Part shown: positions 1-9,440 of the stretch, piece by piece
Numbering within the stretch: the stretch's first letter is position 1
Layout of the letters: each line of letters opens with the position of its first letter
DNA from: Pseudomonadota bacterium
GTDB taxonomy: Bacteria; Desulfobacterota; Anaeroferrophillalia; Anaeroferrophillales; Tharpellaceae
Assembly: GCA_015486445.1 (NCBI GenBank)
Contig: WFRT01000204.1
Coordinates: 1-13,683 of the forward strand
Direction: 5' to 3'
DNA: 13,683 bases
Notes under the pieces: model-generated
What the model was told of the DNA's origin: nothing
Databases searched by the model: none
Seen by the model: only the letters and a program-made list of their open reading frames with translations
Position numbers and translations under genes: made by a program

Positions 1-343
1 GGAAACGATGAATAAAGACGATTGCGGCCACCAGGATGAGAAACGAGACCAGCGTGGCCTTGGTGATGTTCAGCAGGTCGTTGAGGCCGGTGTAGCGCCA
101 CATGCCGCGATAGAGGCCGAAAAGGTAAAAGATGGGAATCTTGATCCCGACCAGCAGGGGCAGGGCATGACAGAACTGAAAAAACTCTTTGTTGTCCAGG
201 TGGCCGGCAAAGCGGAGTTGGTAGGCGCAATAGTGGGCGGCGACGATGAGAACGATATCCGTCGCCAAGATAAGCCAGAAATTTCTTTTCCGGAGAAAAG
301 AGTAAAAAAGCCGCAAGCGGCTGTGCAGCGAGGTGTCGGGCAT
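1..343 (-). CDS. CapD/FlaA1-type nucleotide-sugar epimerase/dehydratase, N-terminal part (cut by window edge)
   Basis: The frame opens at ATG 343 and runs off the left edge after 114 complete codons. The peptide begins MPDTSLHSRLRLFYSFLRKR. It has hydrophobic segments at about residues 22-40, 60-78 and 95-112, and carries FGLYRGMWRYTGLNDLL at 75-91. Membrane segments plus the FGLYRGMWRY signature are typical of the membrane anchor of CapD/WbpM/FlaA1 proteins. In that family an NAD(P)-binding Rossmann domain follows and converts UDP-N-acetyl sugars for capsule or O-antigen synthesis; that catalytic part lies outside the window. An in-frame TAA lies six codons upstream, so this ATG is the first possible ATG, although no clear Shine-Dalgarno precedes it. 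It lies 58 bp downstream of the chain-length gene on the same strand, so the two are probably cotranscribed. Usual family length is roughly 600 residues. The family call is firm; the exact substrate is unknown. Confidence 0.85.
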   Translation of the reverse strand, partial: MPDTSLHSRLRLFYSFLRKRNFWLILATDIVLIVAAHYCAYQLRFAGHLDNKEFFQFCHALPLLVGIKIPIFYLFGLYRGMWRYTGLNDLLNITKATLVSFLILVAAIVFIHRF

Positions 344-401
344 GCTTGTTTGCCGGTTTAATTACGTACGGTATGGCCCGGTCGGAGTGATAAAGTTGTC
401 G

Positions 402-1682
402 TTATTTGTTGCCAGGCGCTTGACCGGGATCAGGTGAATCGATTTCAGTTGAATTGACTGCACTTTTGGGTGACAGGAATTCACGGCCGAAAGCCAGGAA
501 AACGCCCAGCATCAGGCCCATGATTCCGGCCAGGGCGACAATCAGTTTTTTCCGGGGTTTGACCGGGTGATTATGGGTGCGTATCTTTCCCACGACTTTC
601 GTCCGGGTCAAAAATGGCGGCTGTATTTCAAGCTTGAGCTGTTTGATCTGATTCTGCAGTTTGGGTATGGTTGTTTCCAGGAGACGGGTGATTTCCGCCT
701 TTTTCTGCGGGATTGTCATTTCGGTCAGGCGGCGTTTTTGTGCCCTGAGATCCATGATGTCGGATTCGTTGATTTCCTTGATCCGGGTTTGCAAATCGAT
801 GATCTTGATTCGCAAATTGGCAATATCATTCTGGAGATTGGCAATCTGCAGGGCAATCATCGTGGCCATGGCGGCATCTTTTTGCAGCAGTTTGTCCAGT
901 TTGCGACGCAGTTCTTTGCTTAAGGCTTCTTTTTGCGATATTTCTTTTTCATATTCCCGGATTTTGCTGTGGGTGGTGGGAATTTCACGGGTTTGAAGAA
1001 AAATTATTTGGTTTTCAATTCTTTTGAGGTCGACCTCTTCGAGGATTTTAACCTCTGCCTTAAGTTGTGGCAGAACGATTTTACGCTTGTTTGACAACCT
1101 CTTTTCCAGACTTTCGATGGCGTCTTTTTTCTTTTGCAGAATGGCTTTGTAAAAGATGTTATGCTGGTTGAAAATATCCTTGAGGGGGGCCTGCAGGGCT
1201 CGGGTTGCCAGGACGTTGCTGGAGCCCAGGGCGGTGAGGGTAAAAAAACATCGATTTTCTTCTCCTTTAGGCAATGAAACTTTACTGAGATAGGCGTTGG
1301 CGGCTTTGGTGCGGTATTTACCGGCGGTGTGGTACTTGGTGTTGAGGTATTTTTTGATGACTGTACGGTTTCCGAAATAGACGGGGGTATTTTCTGTCTT
1401 CCTGCCGTTCTGGGTCAGGTAGTGGCCGATTTCAACCGTAGCCCGGGCCTCGTAGGCCGGCCTGGCGAGGAAGAATGCGTAGATGATTCCAAAACCGATT
1501 GCCAGGGCCGTGGTGGCGGCAATCAGCCATTTTCTTTTGACCAGGACATTCAACAATTCTCGCAGGTCGATTTCATCTTCGGATTGATTGCCAAGGGGCA
1601 GGCAATCGACCGGAATGGCTATCATCTGTCGGGTCTCCGGGGAGTTTTGGCTGTCTTTGTCGAGAGGCTTGTTTTCGTCCAT
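402..1682 (-). CDS. Wzz-type polysaccharide chain-length determinant / co-polymerase
   Basis: This 426-residue inner-membrane protein is predicted to control the length of an exported polysaccharide made by a Wzy-type polymerase. A cytoplasmic N-terminus with DEIDLRELLNVLVKRKW (36-52) leads into a membrane segment at about 52-73. A periplasmic Wzz domain follows (YEARATVEIG, 77-86), then a long charged helical/coiled-coil stretch at about 180-350. PPF (355-357) and HPVKPRKK (372-379) precede the second membrane segment (379-399). Two membrane helices around a periplasmic coiled coil, with prolines before the second helix, is the polysaccharide co-polymerase layout. There is no C-terminal tyrosine-kinase domain. 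The start is ATG 1682 with AGGA just upstream (short spacing). Base composition is low in GC compared with clpB and the efflux operon. The exact subfamily (O-antigen or exopolysaccharide) cannot be settled here. Confidence 0.85.
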   Translation of the reverse strand: MDENKPLDKDSQNSPETRQMIAIPVDCLPLGNQSEDEIDLRELLNVLVKRKWLIAATTALAIGFGIIYAFFLARPAYEARATVEIGHYLTQNGRKTENTPVYFGNRTVIKKYLNTKYHTAGKYRTKAANAYLSKVSLPKGEENRCFFTLTALGSSNVLATRALQAPLKDIFNQHNIFYKAILQKKKDAIESLEKRLSNKRKIVLPQLKAEVKILEEVDLKRIENQIIFLQTREIPTTHSKIREYEKEISQKEALSKELRRKLDKLLQKDAAMATMIALQIANLQNDIANLRIKIIDLQTRIKEINESDIMDLRAQKRRLTEMTIPQKKAEITRLLETTIPKLQNQIKQLKLEIQPPFLTRTKVVGKIRTHNHPVKPRKKLIVALAGIMGLMLGVFLAFGREFLSPKSAVNSTEIDSPDPGQAPGNK

Positions 1683-1731
1683 GGATCCTGTCAGATGATA
1701 GGTTGATCTCGGGAAAAATTACGAAGGCCGA

Positions 1732-1760
1732 CTTCTAAATCCTGCAGTTTTTTTTGTCAA
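1732..1760 (-). promoter_or_regulatory. Candidate sigma-70 promoter for the polysaccharide genes
   Basis: On the minus strand a perfect TTGACA (1755-1760) is followed by a 17-bp spacer starting with seven A residues, then TAGAAG (1732-1737), which matches four of six -10 positions. Transcription would start near 1725, giving a leader of about 43 nt before ATG 1682. A 13-bp palindrome GCTGGATTCCAGC (1780-1792) lies about 20 bp upstream of the -35 and could be a regulator site, but this is speculative. Confidence 0.5.
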
Positions 1761-1904
1761 GACAATTTAAGGATTGTGCGCTGGATTCCAGCCCCTTATA
1801 GAAAGACATGATAGGGGAGCCAGCCGGGGCGGCCGGGGTCTCGGTCGGGTGAAAAGTATTGGTGCCGAACCGTTAGTACGGGTTTGTTTCCCGTTGCTGA
1901 AACG

Positions 1905-1944
1905 AATAAAAGCAGAAAGCCGGCCCCAAATCGGGGCCGGCTTT
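1905..1944 (-). terminator. Rho-independent terminator of clpB
   Basis: AAAGCCGGCCCC (1916-1927) and GGGGCCGGCTTT (1933-1944) form a perfect 12-bp stem with a 5-nt loop. Read on the minus strand, the stem is followed by a T-rich stretch (CTGCTTTTATTCG, around 1903-1915). It lies about 30 bp past the clpB stop. The plus-strand side lacks a good T tract, so the direction fits clpB. It also separates clpB from the polysaccharide promoter. Confidence 0.85.
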
Positions 1945-1972
1945 GGCCGGTTGGGCGGAAAAAGGCCGGTGA

Positions 1973-4576
<2,604 letters not shown>

Positions 4577-4603
4577 ATTGAAACTCCTTTTATATCTGCG
4601 GAA

Positions 4604-4632
4604 ATTATAACTATTCAGCCGAATACGGGGTC
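4604..4632 (-). promoter_or_regulatory. Candidate clpB promoter at the inserted element's edge
   Basis: On the minus strand a perfect TATAAT (4604-4609) lies 27 bp before the clpB ATG. With a 17-bp spacer the -35 position reads GACCCC, which is poor. Slightly upstream CCCCGTAT (4623-4630) matches the heat-shock sigma-32 -10 consensus CCCCATNT in all but one fixed position, but the region 13-16 bp further up (GGCGAAGAAA) is a weak -35. Either could drive clpB. No CIRCE element is visible. Confidence 0.35.
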
Positions 4633-4745
4633 GGGCGCGGCTTTTCTTCGCCAGGCGTTAAGATTTCTGTTTTTCCTTAACCGCTCCGAAAACCACCCCC
4701 GCCCCCTCCTGAAAGAGGGAAGATAGAATTTAGCTGAATAGTTAC
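4607..4745. mobile_element. 139-bp MITE-like element (non-autonomous, possibly IS66-related)
   Basis: TAACTATTCAGC (4608-4619) and GCTGAATAGTTA (4733-4744) are perfect 12-bp terminal inverted repeats. One unmatched base follows outside each (A 4607, C 4745), and then the same 8-mer CGGAAATT flanks both sides (4599-4606 and 4746-4753), as a target duplication would. The inside has no coding frame. It holds two small hairpins: GTTAAG/CTTAAC (4657-4662 and 4676-4681) and CCCTC/GAGGG (4704-4708 and 4715-4719). An 8-bp duplication and an end reading GTAA (from the right side inward) recall the IS66 family, but this family link is inference. The element sits 31 bp upstream of clpB. Confidence 0.7.
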
Positions 4746-4849
4746 CGGAAATTTATTAAGTTGGAGCCGGCCCCTGTCAGCCCATGAAAGAAGGCGGCCT
4801 TGAGGGTGCGTTCGGCTTCTGAAGTAAGGTAGGCATCAACAGCCGGAAG
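4742..4849 (-). pseudogene. Short decayed coding-like fragment, unidentified
   Basis: A 35-codon open stretch without a start codon ends at a TAA made by the edge of the inserted element. It reads in part EAERTLKAAFFHGLTGAGSN. Its codons end mostly in G or C (for example GCC, CGC, ACC, CTC, AAG, GGC), like the true genes nearby. An in-frame TGA (4850-4852) interrupts it, beyond which the same frame continues as HLSVVTP. I do not recognise the protein. It could be a remnant of a lost gene, part of a wider interspersed repeat, or chance. Confidence 0.25.
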
Positions 4850-5114
4850 TCAAGGTGTAACTACGGATAAATGCGGCAAAATATGGGAATTTTTATTGTT
4901 TGCCGGTTGCTTTGGGCGGATTGTTCTTGACTTTGGGTGGAATAATCGTTTTTACTCGGCCTTTACCTTTTGGCGTAAATTTTGACTTGTTTCGGGTTTG
5001 TCAGGTTGAGCCGGTAAAAGCTTCGGATGGCGTGGGGTCATGTTGGGCTGACGGGCGGCAACAGTTCACGGGGCGGTTTGAAGCTTGGCTTTTTCAAACC
5101 GTCGGAGGGGATGG
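4746..5114. other. Intergenic region between the divergent clpB and efflux operons
   Basis: This stretch has no convincing complete gene and is more AT-rich than its neighbours, especially 4860-5000. It should contain the efflux promoter. TTGACT occurs at 4927-4932 and 4982-4987 on the plus strand, but neither has a good -10 at normal spacing (the first has TTTTAC after 17 bp). CGGCAAA and TTTGCCG form a loose inverted repeat around 4874-4905. The right end has the dyad at 5072-5103. Confidence 0.6.
5072..5103 (+). promoter_or_regulatory. Inverted repeat / leader hairpin next to the efflux operon start
   Basis: CGGTTTGAA (5074-5082) and TTCAAACCG (5093-5101) are perfect 9-bp inverted repeats around a 10-nt centre; in RNA the stem extends outward by one G-U and one G-C pair. 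It ends directly against the Shine-Dalgarno (5104-5108). It could be a repressor operator, of the kind TetR-family regulators bind, or an mRNA hairpin that affects translation. No T tract follows it, so it is not a standard terminator. Confidence 0.5.
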
Positions 5115-5117
5115 ATG
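5104..5117 (+). promoter_or_regulatory. Ribosome binding site deciding the adaptor start
   Basis: GGAGG (5104-5108) is 6 nt before ATG 5115, which is ideal spacing. The longer frame opening at TTG 5085 has no such site, and it would start inside the inverted repeat and put a charged stretch in front of the signal peptide. ATG 5115 is therefore preferred. Confidence 0.8.
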
Positions 5118-6290
5118 AGTTTGATGGGAGAAGAGGTTTTTACGGTGCGGCCGCGGCCTGTCGGGAGCCGGGTCGCCGGTTTCCTGCTGGCCGGGCTGTT
5201 GCTGCTGGGGTTGGCCGGCCCGGCCGGGGCCGCGGGGAAAGGCCGCAAGGCGCCGGTACCCCGGGTCGGGGTTTTCACGGTTACGGAGATGGATACGGTG
5301 GCGGCCCGCACTTACGTCGGCCACGTCGAGGCGATCCAGAGCGTCGAGCTTCGGGCCCGGGTCGAGGGGTTTCTCGAAAAGGTCGATTTTCGCGAAGGCA
5401 ACACGGTCAAGGCCGGCCAGCTTCTCTACCTCATCGAACAGGCTCCCTACGAGGCCCGGGTCAAGGCCCGCAAGGCCGACGTCGCCGCCGCCGAGGCCGA
5501 GGTTTCCCGGACCGGGCAGCATTTGCAAAGGCTGGAAGCGGCCCGGCCCGAAAGCGTTCGGGCCACCGATCTCGACAACGCCCGGGCGGCGGTCGCTAGT
5601 TCCCGGGCGGCCCTTGAAGCGGCCCGGGCGGCTCTCGTCCTGGCCGAGCTCGATCTCGGCTACACCCGAATCACGGCCCCGATTACCGGCCGCATCGGCC
5701 GCACCGCCTACACCCGCGGCAACCTGGTCAACCCGGCTTCCGGCACCCTCGCCAGGATCGTCCAGACCGATCCCGTCTGGGTCATGTATTCGGTCAGTGA
5801 AAACGAGGTCGAGGAGATTCGCCGGGATCTCGCCGCCAGCCGCCGGAAAACGGTCGACCGCCGCCTCGCCCCCCGTCTGCGGCTCGGCGACGGCCAGCCC
5901 TATCCCGAACCCGGCCGGGTCGATTTCGTCGACAACGAGGTCGATCCCAAAACCGGCACCATCGTCATCCGGGCCCGTTTCAAAAATCCCCGGGGCTGGC
6001 TGATCCCCGGCCAGTATGTTACCGTCGAGGTCAAGGCCGGGGCCCCCAAACTGCGGCCCGTGGTGCCCCAGGCGGCGGTCATGGTAGGCAAGCAGGGCCG
6101 TTACGTCCTGGTGGTCGGAGAAGACCGCCGGGTGACGGCCCGGCCGATTGTCATCGGCCCCGTTGTCGGTATCTACTGGAGTGTGGTCAAGGGGCTCAAA
6201 CCGGGTGAAAAGGTGGTGCTTCACGGCCTCCAGAAGGTTCGGCCCGGCCAGCAGGTAATTGTCAACCCGGCTTCGGCCCAAACCAGGTAG
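5115..6290 (+). CDS. RND efflux periplasmic adaptor (AcrA/MexA membrane-fusion family)
   Basis: This 391-residue protein is predicted to bridge the inner-membrane pump and the outer-membrane channel in the periplasm. The N-terminus has arginines (12-19) and a hydrophobic core (20-35), with a likely signal-peptidase I site after GPAGA or GPAGAA near residue 40. There is no lipobox cysteine, so it is probably soluble or held by the complex. The lipoyl halves are around 77-108 (ARVEGFLEKV, GNTVKAGQLL) and 183-196 (YTRITAPITGRIGR). Between them lies an alanine/arginine-rich helical hairpin (110-178). The beta-barrel part has DPVWVMYSVSENE (219-231), VDPKTGTI (276-283) and LIPGQYV (296-302). The membrane-proximal domain has VPQAAV (317-322) and GLKPGEKVV (360-368). 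The stop is 3 bp before the pump ATG, so the genes are coupled. The substrate is not predictable. Confidence 0.93.
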   Translation: MSLMGEEVFTVRPRPVGSRVAGFLLAGLLLLGLAGPAGAAGKGRKAPVPRVGVFTVTEMDTVAARTYVGHVEAIQSVELRARVEGFLEKVDFREGNTVKAGQLLYLIEQAPYEARVKARKADVAAAEAEVSRTGQHLQRLEAARPESVRATDLDNARAAVASSRAALEAARAALVLAELDLGYTRITAPITGRIGRTAYTRGNLVNPASGTLARIVQTDPVWVMYSVSENEVEEIRRDLAASRRKTVDRRLAPRLRLGDGQPYPEPGRVDFVDNEVDPKTGTIVIRARFKNPRGWLIPGQYVTVEVKAGAPKLRPVVPQAAVMVGKQGRYVLVVGEDRRVTARPIVIGPVVGIYWSVVKGLKPGEKVVLHGLQKVRPGQQVIVNPASAQTR

Positions 6291-6293
6291 CCG

Positions 6294-9200
6294 ATGTTTT
6301 CGCAGATCTTCATCAAGCGGCCGCGGCTTGCCGGGGTGGTCTCGATTATCATCACGATAACCGGCCTGATCGCCCTCTTCAATATCCCGGTTGCCCGTTA
6401 TCCCAATATCACTCCGCCCAGTATCATCGTGTCGGCCGTCTATCCCGGGGCCAGCGCCCAGATCCTGGCCGACACCGTCGCCGCGCCGCTCGAAAAGGAG
6501 GTCAACGGGGTTGACAACATGCTCTACATGTCATCCTCCTGTTCCAACTCCGGGCTCTATTCCCTGACCGTGACCTTTGCTGCCGGCTCCGATCCCGACA
6601 TCGACCAGGTCAATCTCCAGAACCGTATCCAGCTGGCCACCCCCAAGCTGCCGGTCGAGGTCGTGGCCCAGGGGATTACGGTCATCAAACGCTCGACCGA
6701 CACGATGGCGATCGTCGCCTACTACTCCCCCGACAAATCCCGCGACATGCTTTTTTTAAGCAACTACGTCAGCCGCAACGTCAAGGATGAACTCGTGCGC
6801 CTGGCCGGGGTCAGCGACGCGATGATCTACGGGGAGAAGGAGTACAGCATCCGCATCTGGCTCGATTCCGACCGGCTCACGGCCCTGGGGCTGACCGCCG
6901 CCGACGTCATTGCCGCCATCCGCAGCCAGAACATCCAGGCCGCGGTGGGTTCCGTCGGCCAGTCCCCGGCGGCTCCCGACCAGCAGGTCCAGTTCAGCCT
7001 GCGGGCCAAGGGCCGGCTGACCAAAATCGACGATTTTGCCGATATCGTCGTCCGGGCCAACGACCGCGGCGGCCTGGTCCGGGTCCGGGATGTCGCCCGG
7101 GTCGAACTGGGATCCAAGACCTATGGCCACATCGATACCTTAAACGGCGGTGAAGCGGCGATCATGGCCATCTACCGGGCCGCCGGGGCCAACTCGATTG
7201 CCACCATGAAGGAGGTGCGGGCCCGACTGGCTGAAATCTCCCGCAACCTGCCATCCGGGGTTGAAAGCAAGCTGATTCTCGACACCACCGAGTATGTCTC
7301 GGCGGCGATTCGCGAGATCATTTTCACCCTCACTCTGACCTTTCTTCTGGTCCTGTTCGTCAACTACATCTTTCTCCAGGACTGGCGGGCGACGCTGGTG
7401 CCGACGATCGCCATCCCGGTTTCCCTGATAGGCACCTTCGCGGTCCTTTTGGCGATGGGGTATTCGGCCAACACGATCTCACTCTTTGCCCTGATCATGG
7501 CCATCGGGCTGGTGGTTGACGATGCCATCGTCGTGGTCGAAAACGTCTACCGGATCATGCAGGAGGAGAAACTGGCCCCGGCTCCGGCGGCGATCAAGGC
7601 GATGGCCCAGGTCAGCGGGCCGATTGTCGCCACTTCGCTGGTGCTGCTCGCGGTTTTCGTTCCGGTTGGCTTTATGCCCGGGATCACCGGCCAGTTGTAC
7701 CGCCAGTTCGCGGTCACCATCTGCACCGCCGTGATTATCTCGATGATCAACGCCCTGACCCTGAGCCCGGCCCTGTGCGCAGTCCTGCTCAAGGAGTCGC
7801 CGCCACCCCGGGGCGGCCCCCTGGCCTGGTTCAACCGGGTGCTTGATATCTCCCGGCGCGGCTACCTCGCCGGTTCGGGCTGGCTCATCCGTCACCTGGG
7901 GCTCGGCCTGCTGCTGCTGGCCGCGGTCTACGGCGGCACCTGGCTTATTTTCAGCCGGACCCACACCAGCTTTCTTCCCCGGGAGGACATGGGTTATTTC
8001 TACATGGATGTGCAACTGCCGGAATCGGCCTCGCTGCTTAGAACCGGCAAGGTCCTGGACCGGATCACCGCCTCGATCAAGGAGATCGACGGGGTCAAAA
8101 GCGTGGTCGGGGTCAGTGGTTTCAGTATCTTCAGCGGCACGGTCGACAACGGCGGCTTGGCGGTGGCCATTCTCAAGCCCTGGGACGAGCGCAAAAAACC
8201 TTCCCAGCAGCTGAACTCGATCCTGCGCCAGGCCCAGATGCGGCTGGCCGCGGTCAGTGATGCCCGCTGTTTTGCCTTCGCCCCGCCGCCGATCCAGGGG
8301 CTTGGTGCCAGCGGCGGTTTCGATTTCCGCCTCCAGGCCCGCGACGACCCCGACCCCCAGAAACTATTCGGAGTGGCGCTCTCGCTGATGATGGCGGCCC
8401 GCCAGGATCCCGCCCTGCGCCGGGTTTTTACCACCTACACCGCCAATACCCCGCAGATTTTTGTCAATGTCGACCGCACCCGGGCCGAGGCCATGGGGGT
8501 GCCGGTCAAAAGGATTTTCGCCACCCTCCAGGCCCAGCTTGGTTCGGCCTACGTCAACGACTTTAACCTGAAAGGCCGCACCTACCAGGTCAAGGTTCAG
8601 GCCGAAGGCCGCTACCGTGATGCCATCGACGACATCCAGCGCCTCTATGTCCGCAGCGACTCCGGCCGGATGGTACCGCTGCAGACCCTGGTCACCTTGA
8701 AAACCATTCTCGGTCCCCAGTCGATACCCCGTTACAACCAGTTTCCCAGCGCCAACTTTATCGGCAGCGCGGCCCCGGGGATCTCGTCGAGCGAGGCGAT
8801 GGCCCACATGGAAAAACTGGCCCGGAAAATCCTGCCGCCGGGCTACGGCTACGACTGGTCCGCGATCTCCTACCAGGAGCGCAAGGCGGGCGGCCAGATT
8901 ATCTGGATTTTCTCGCTGGCGATGCTGTTCGGCTACCTTTTTCTGGTTGGTCAATATGAAAGCTGGAACATCCCGCTGGCCATCATCTTTTCGGTGCCCA
9001 CCGCGGTCCTGGGAGCCCTGGCCGGGCTCTGGATCACCCACCAGCCGCTTTCGATCTACGCCCAGATCGGGCTCGTCCTGCTGGTCGGTCTGTCAGCCAA
9101 GAACGCCATATTGATTGTCGAGTTCGCCAGCCAGCGGCACAGCGAGGGGCTGGGGGTCACCGAGGCGGTGATCGAAGCCGCCGCCATCCGCTTTCGCCCG

Positions 9201-9440
9201 GTCCTGATGACCGCCTTTACCTTCATTTTAGGGATCGCCCCGATGGTGGTCGCCACCGGGGCCGGGGCCGGCAGCCGGCGCTCCATCGGGATCACCGTTT
9301 TTGCCGGTATGCTGGTGGCCACGGTGTTCGGCATCTTTCTGATTCCGCTGCTCTTTTTCATCTTCCAGTCATTTCGGGTAAAGGGCAATGCCTGGCGCCG
9401 GCGGCGCCGGAAGGGCAGTATCGGGGAGGCCGGGTCATGA
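6294..9440 (+). CDS. RND efflux pump, inner-membrane transporter (HAE1/AcrB family)
   Basis: This 1048-residue proton-driven exporter of hydrophobic or amphiphilic compounds is predicted to work as a trimer; E. coli AcrB has 1049 residues. It shows the two-fold RND architecture. A first membrane helix (about 10-29) and a large periplasmic loop precede helices at about 340-500. A short linker, a second helix (535-553) and a second periplasmic loop lead to helices at about 868-1026. The proton-relay residues are present: D409 and D410 in GLVVDDAIVVVEN (405-417), K936 in SAKNAIL (934-940) and R968 in RFRP. Family N-terminal motifs FIKRP (6-10) and PVARYP (32-37) are visible. The C-terminus ends with an unusual arginine run (residues 1035-1039). 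It overlaps the next gene by ATGA (9437-9440). The drug versus lipid substrate remains open. Confidence 0.97.
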   Translation: MFSQIFIKRPRLAGVVSIIITITGLIALFNIPVARYPNITPPSIIVSAVYPGASAQILADTVAAPLEKEVNGVDNMLYMSSSCSNSGLYSLTVTFAAGSDPDIDQVNLQNRIQLATPKLPVEVVAQGITVIKRSTDTMAIVAYYSPDKSRDMLFLSNYVSRNVKDELVRLAGVSDAMIYGEKEYSIRIWLDSDRLTALGLTAADVIAAIRSQNIQAAVGSVGQSPAAPDQQVQFSLRAKGRLTKIDDFADIVVRANDRGGLVRVRDVARVELGSKTYGHIDTLNGGEAAIMAIYRAAGANSIATMKEVRARLAEISRNLPSGVESKLILDTTEYVSAAIREIIFTLTLTFLLVLFVNYIFLQDWRATLVPTIAIPVSLIGTFAVLLAMGYSANTISLFALIMAIGLVVDDAIVVVENVYRIMQEEKLAPAPAAIKAMAQVSGPIVATSLVLLAVFVPVGFMPGITGQLYRQFAVTICTAVIISMINALTLSPALCAVLLKESPPPRGGPLAWFNRVLDISRRGYLAGSGWLIRHLGLGLLLLAAVYGGTWLIFSRTHTSFLPREDMGYFYMDVQLPESASLLRTGKVLDRITASIKEIDGVKSVVGVSGFSIFSGTVDNGGLAVAILKPWDERKKPSQQLNSILRQAQMRLAAVSDARCFAFAPPPIQGLGASGGFDFRLQARDDPDPQKLFGVALSLMMAARQDPALRRVFTTYTANTPQIFVNVDRTRAEAMGVPVKRIFATLQAQLGSAYVNDFNLKGRTYQVKVQAEGRYRDAIDDIQRLYVRSDSGRMVPLQTLVTLKTILGPQSIPRYNQFPSANFIGSAAPGISSSEAMAHMEKLARKILPPGYGYDWSAISYQERKAGGQIIWIFSLAMLFGYLFLVGQYESWNIPLAIIFSVPTAVLGALAGLWITHQPLSIYAQIGLVLLVGLSAKNAILIVEFASQRHSEGLGVTEAVIEAAAIRFRPVLMTAFTFILGIAPMVVATGAGAGSRRSIGITVFAGMLVATVFGIFLIPLLFFIFQSFRVKGNAWRRRRRKGSIGEAGS

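Noticed and set aside
8..361. Open frame on the plus strand at the left edge
   Set aside because: It is antisense to the CapD/FlaA1-type gene, which has membrane segments and a family signature on the other strand.
1683..1904. Possible RNA gene between the clpB terminator and the polysaccharide promoter
   Set aside because: Only weak, imperfect hairpins (CCCCT/AGGGG near 1792-1817); no tRNA-like fold or separate promoter-terminator pair.
4577..4760. CIRCE (HrcA) site or strong sigma-32 promoter for clpB
   Set aside because: No TTAGCACTC-N9-GAGTGCTAA pattern is present, and only the -10 half of a sigma-32 promoter is convincing.
5085..5114. Alternative TTG start for the adaptor
   Set aside because: ATG 5115 has an ideal GGAGG and gives a normal signal peptide; the TTG lies inside the inverted repeat.
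4900..5118. Possible small gene (72 codons) before the efflux adaptor
   Set aside because: It needs a TTG start without a ribosome site, overlaps the adaptor start and inverted repeat, and has non-coding-like composition.
5094..6281. Long open frame (395 codons) on the minus strand opposite the adaptor gene
   Set aside because: It is a by-product of GC-rich codons in the adaptor gene, is rich in G, D and P without family motifs, and the plus-strand gene is clearly real.
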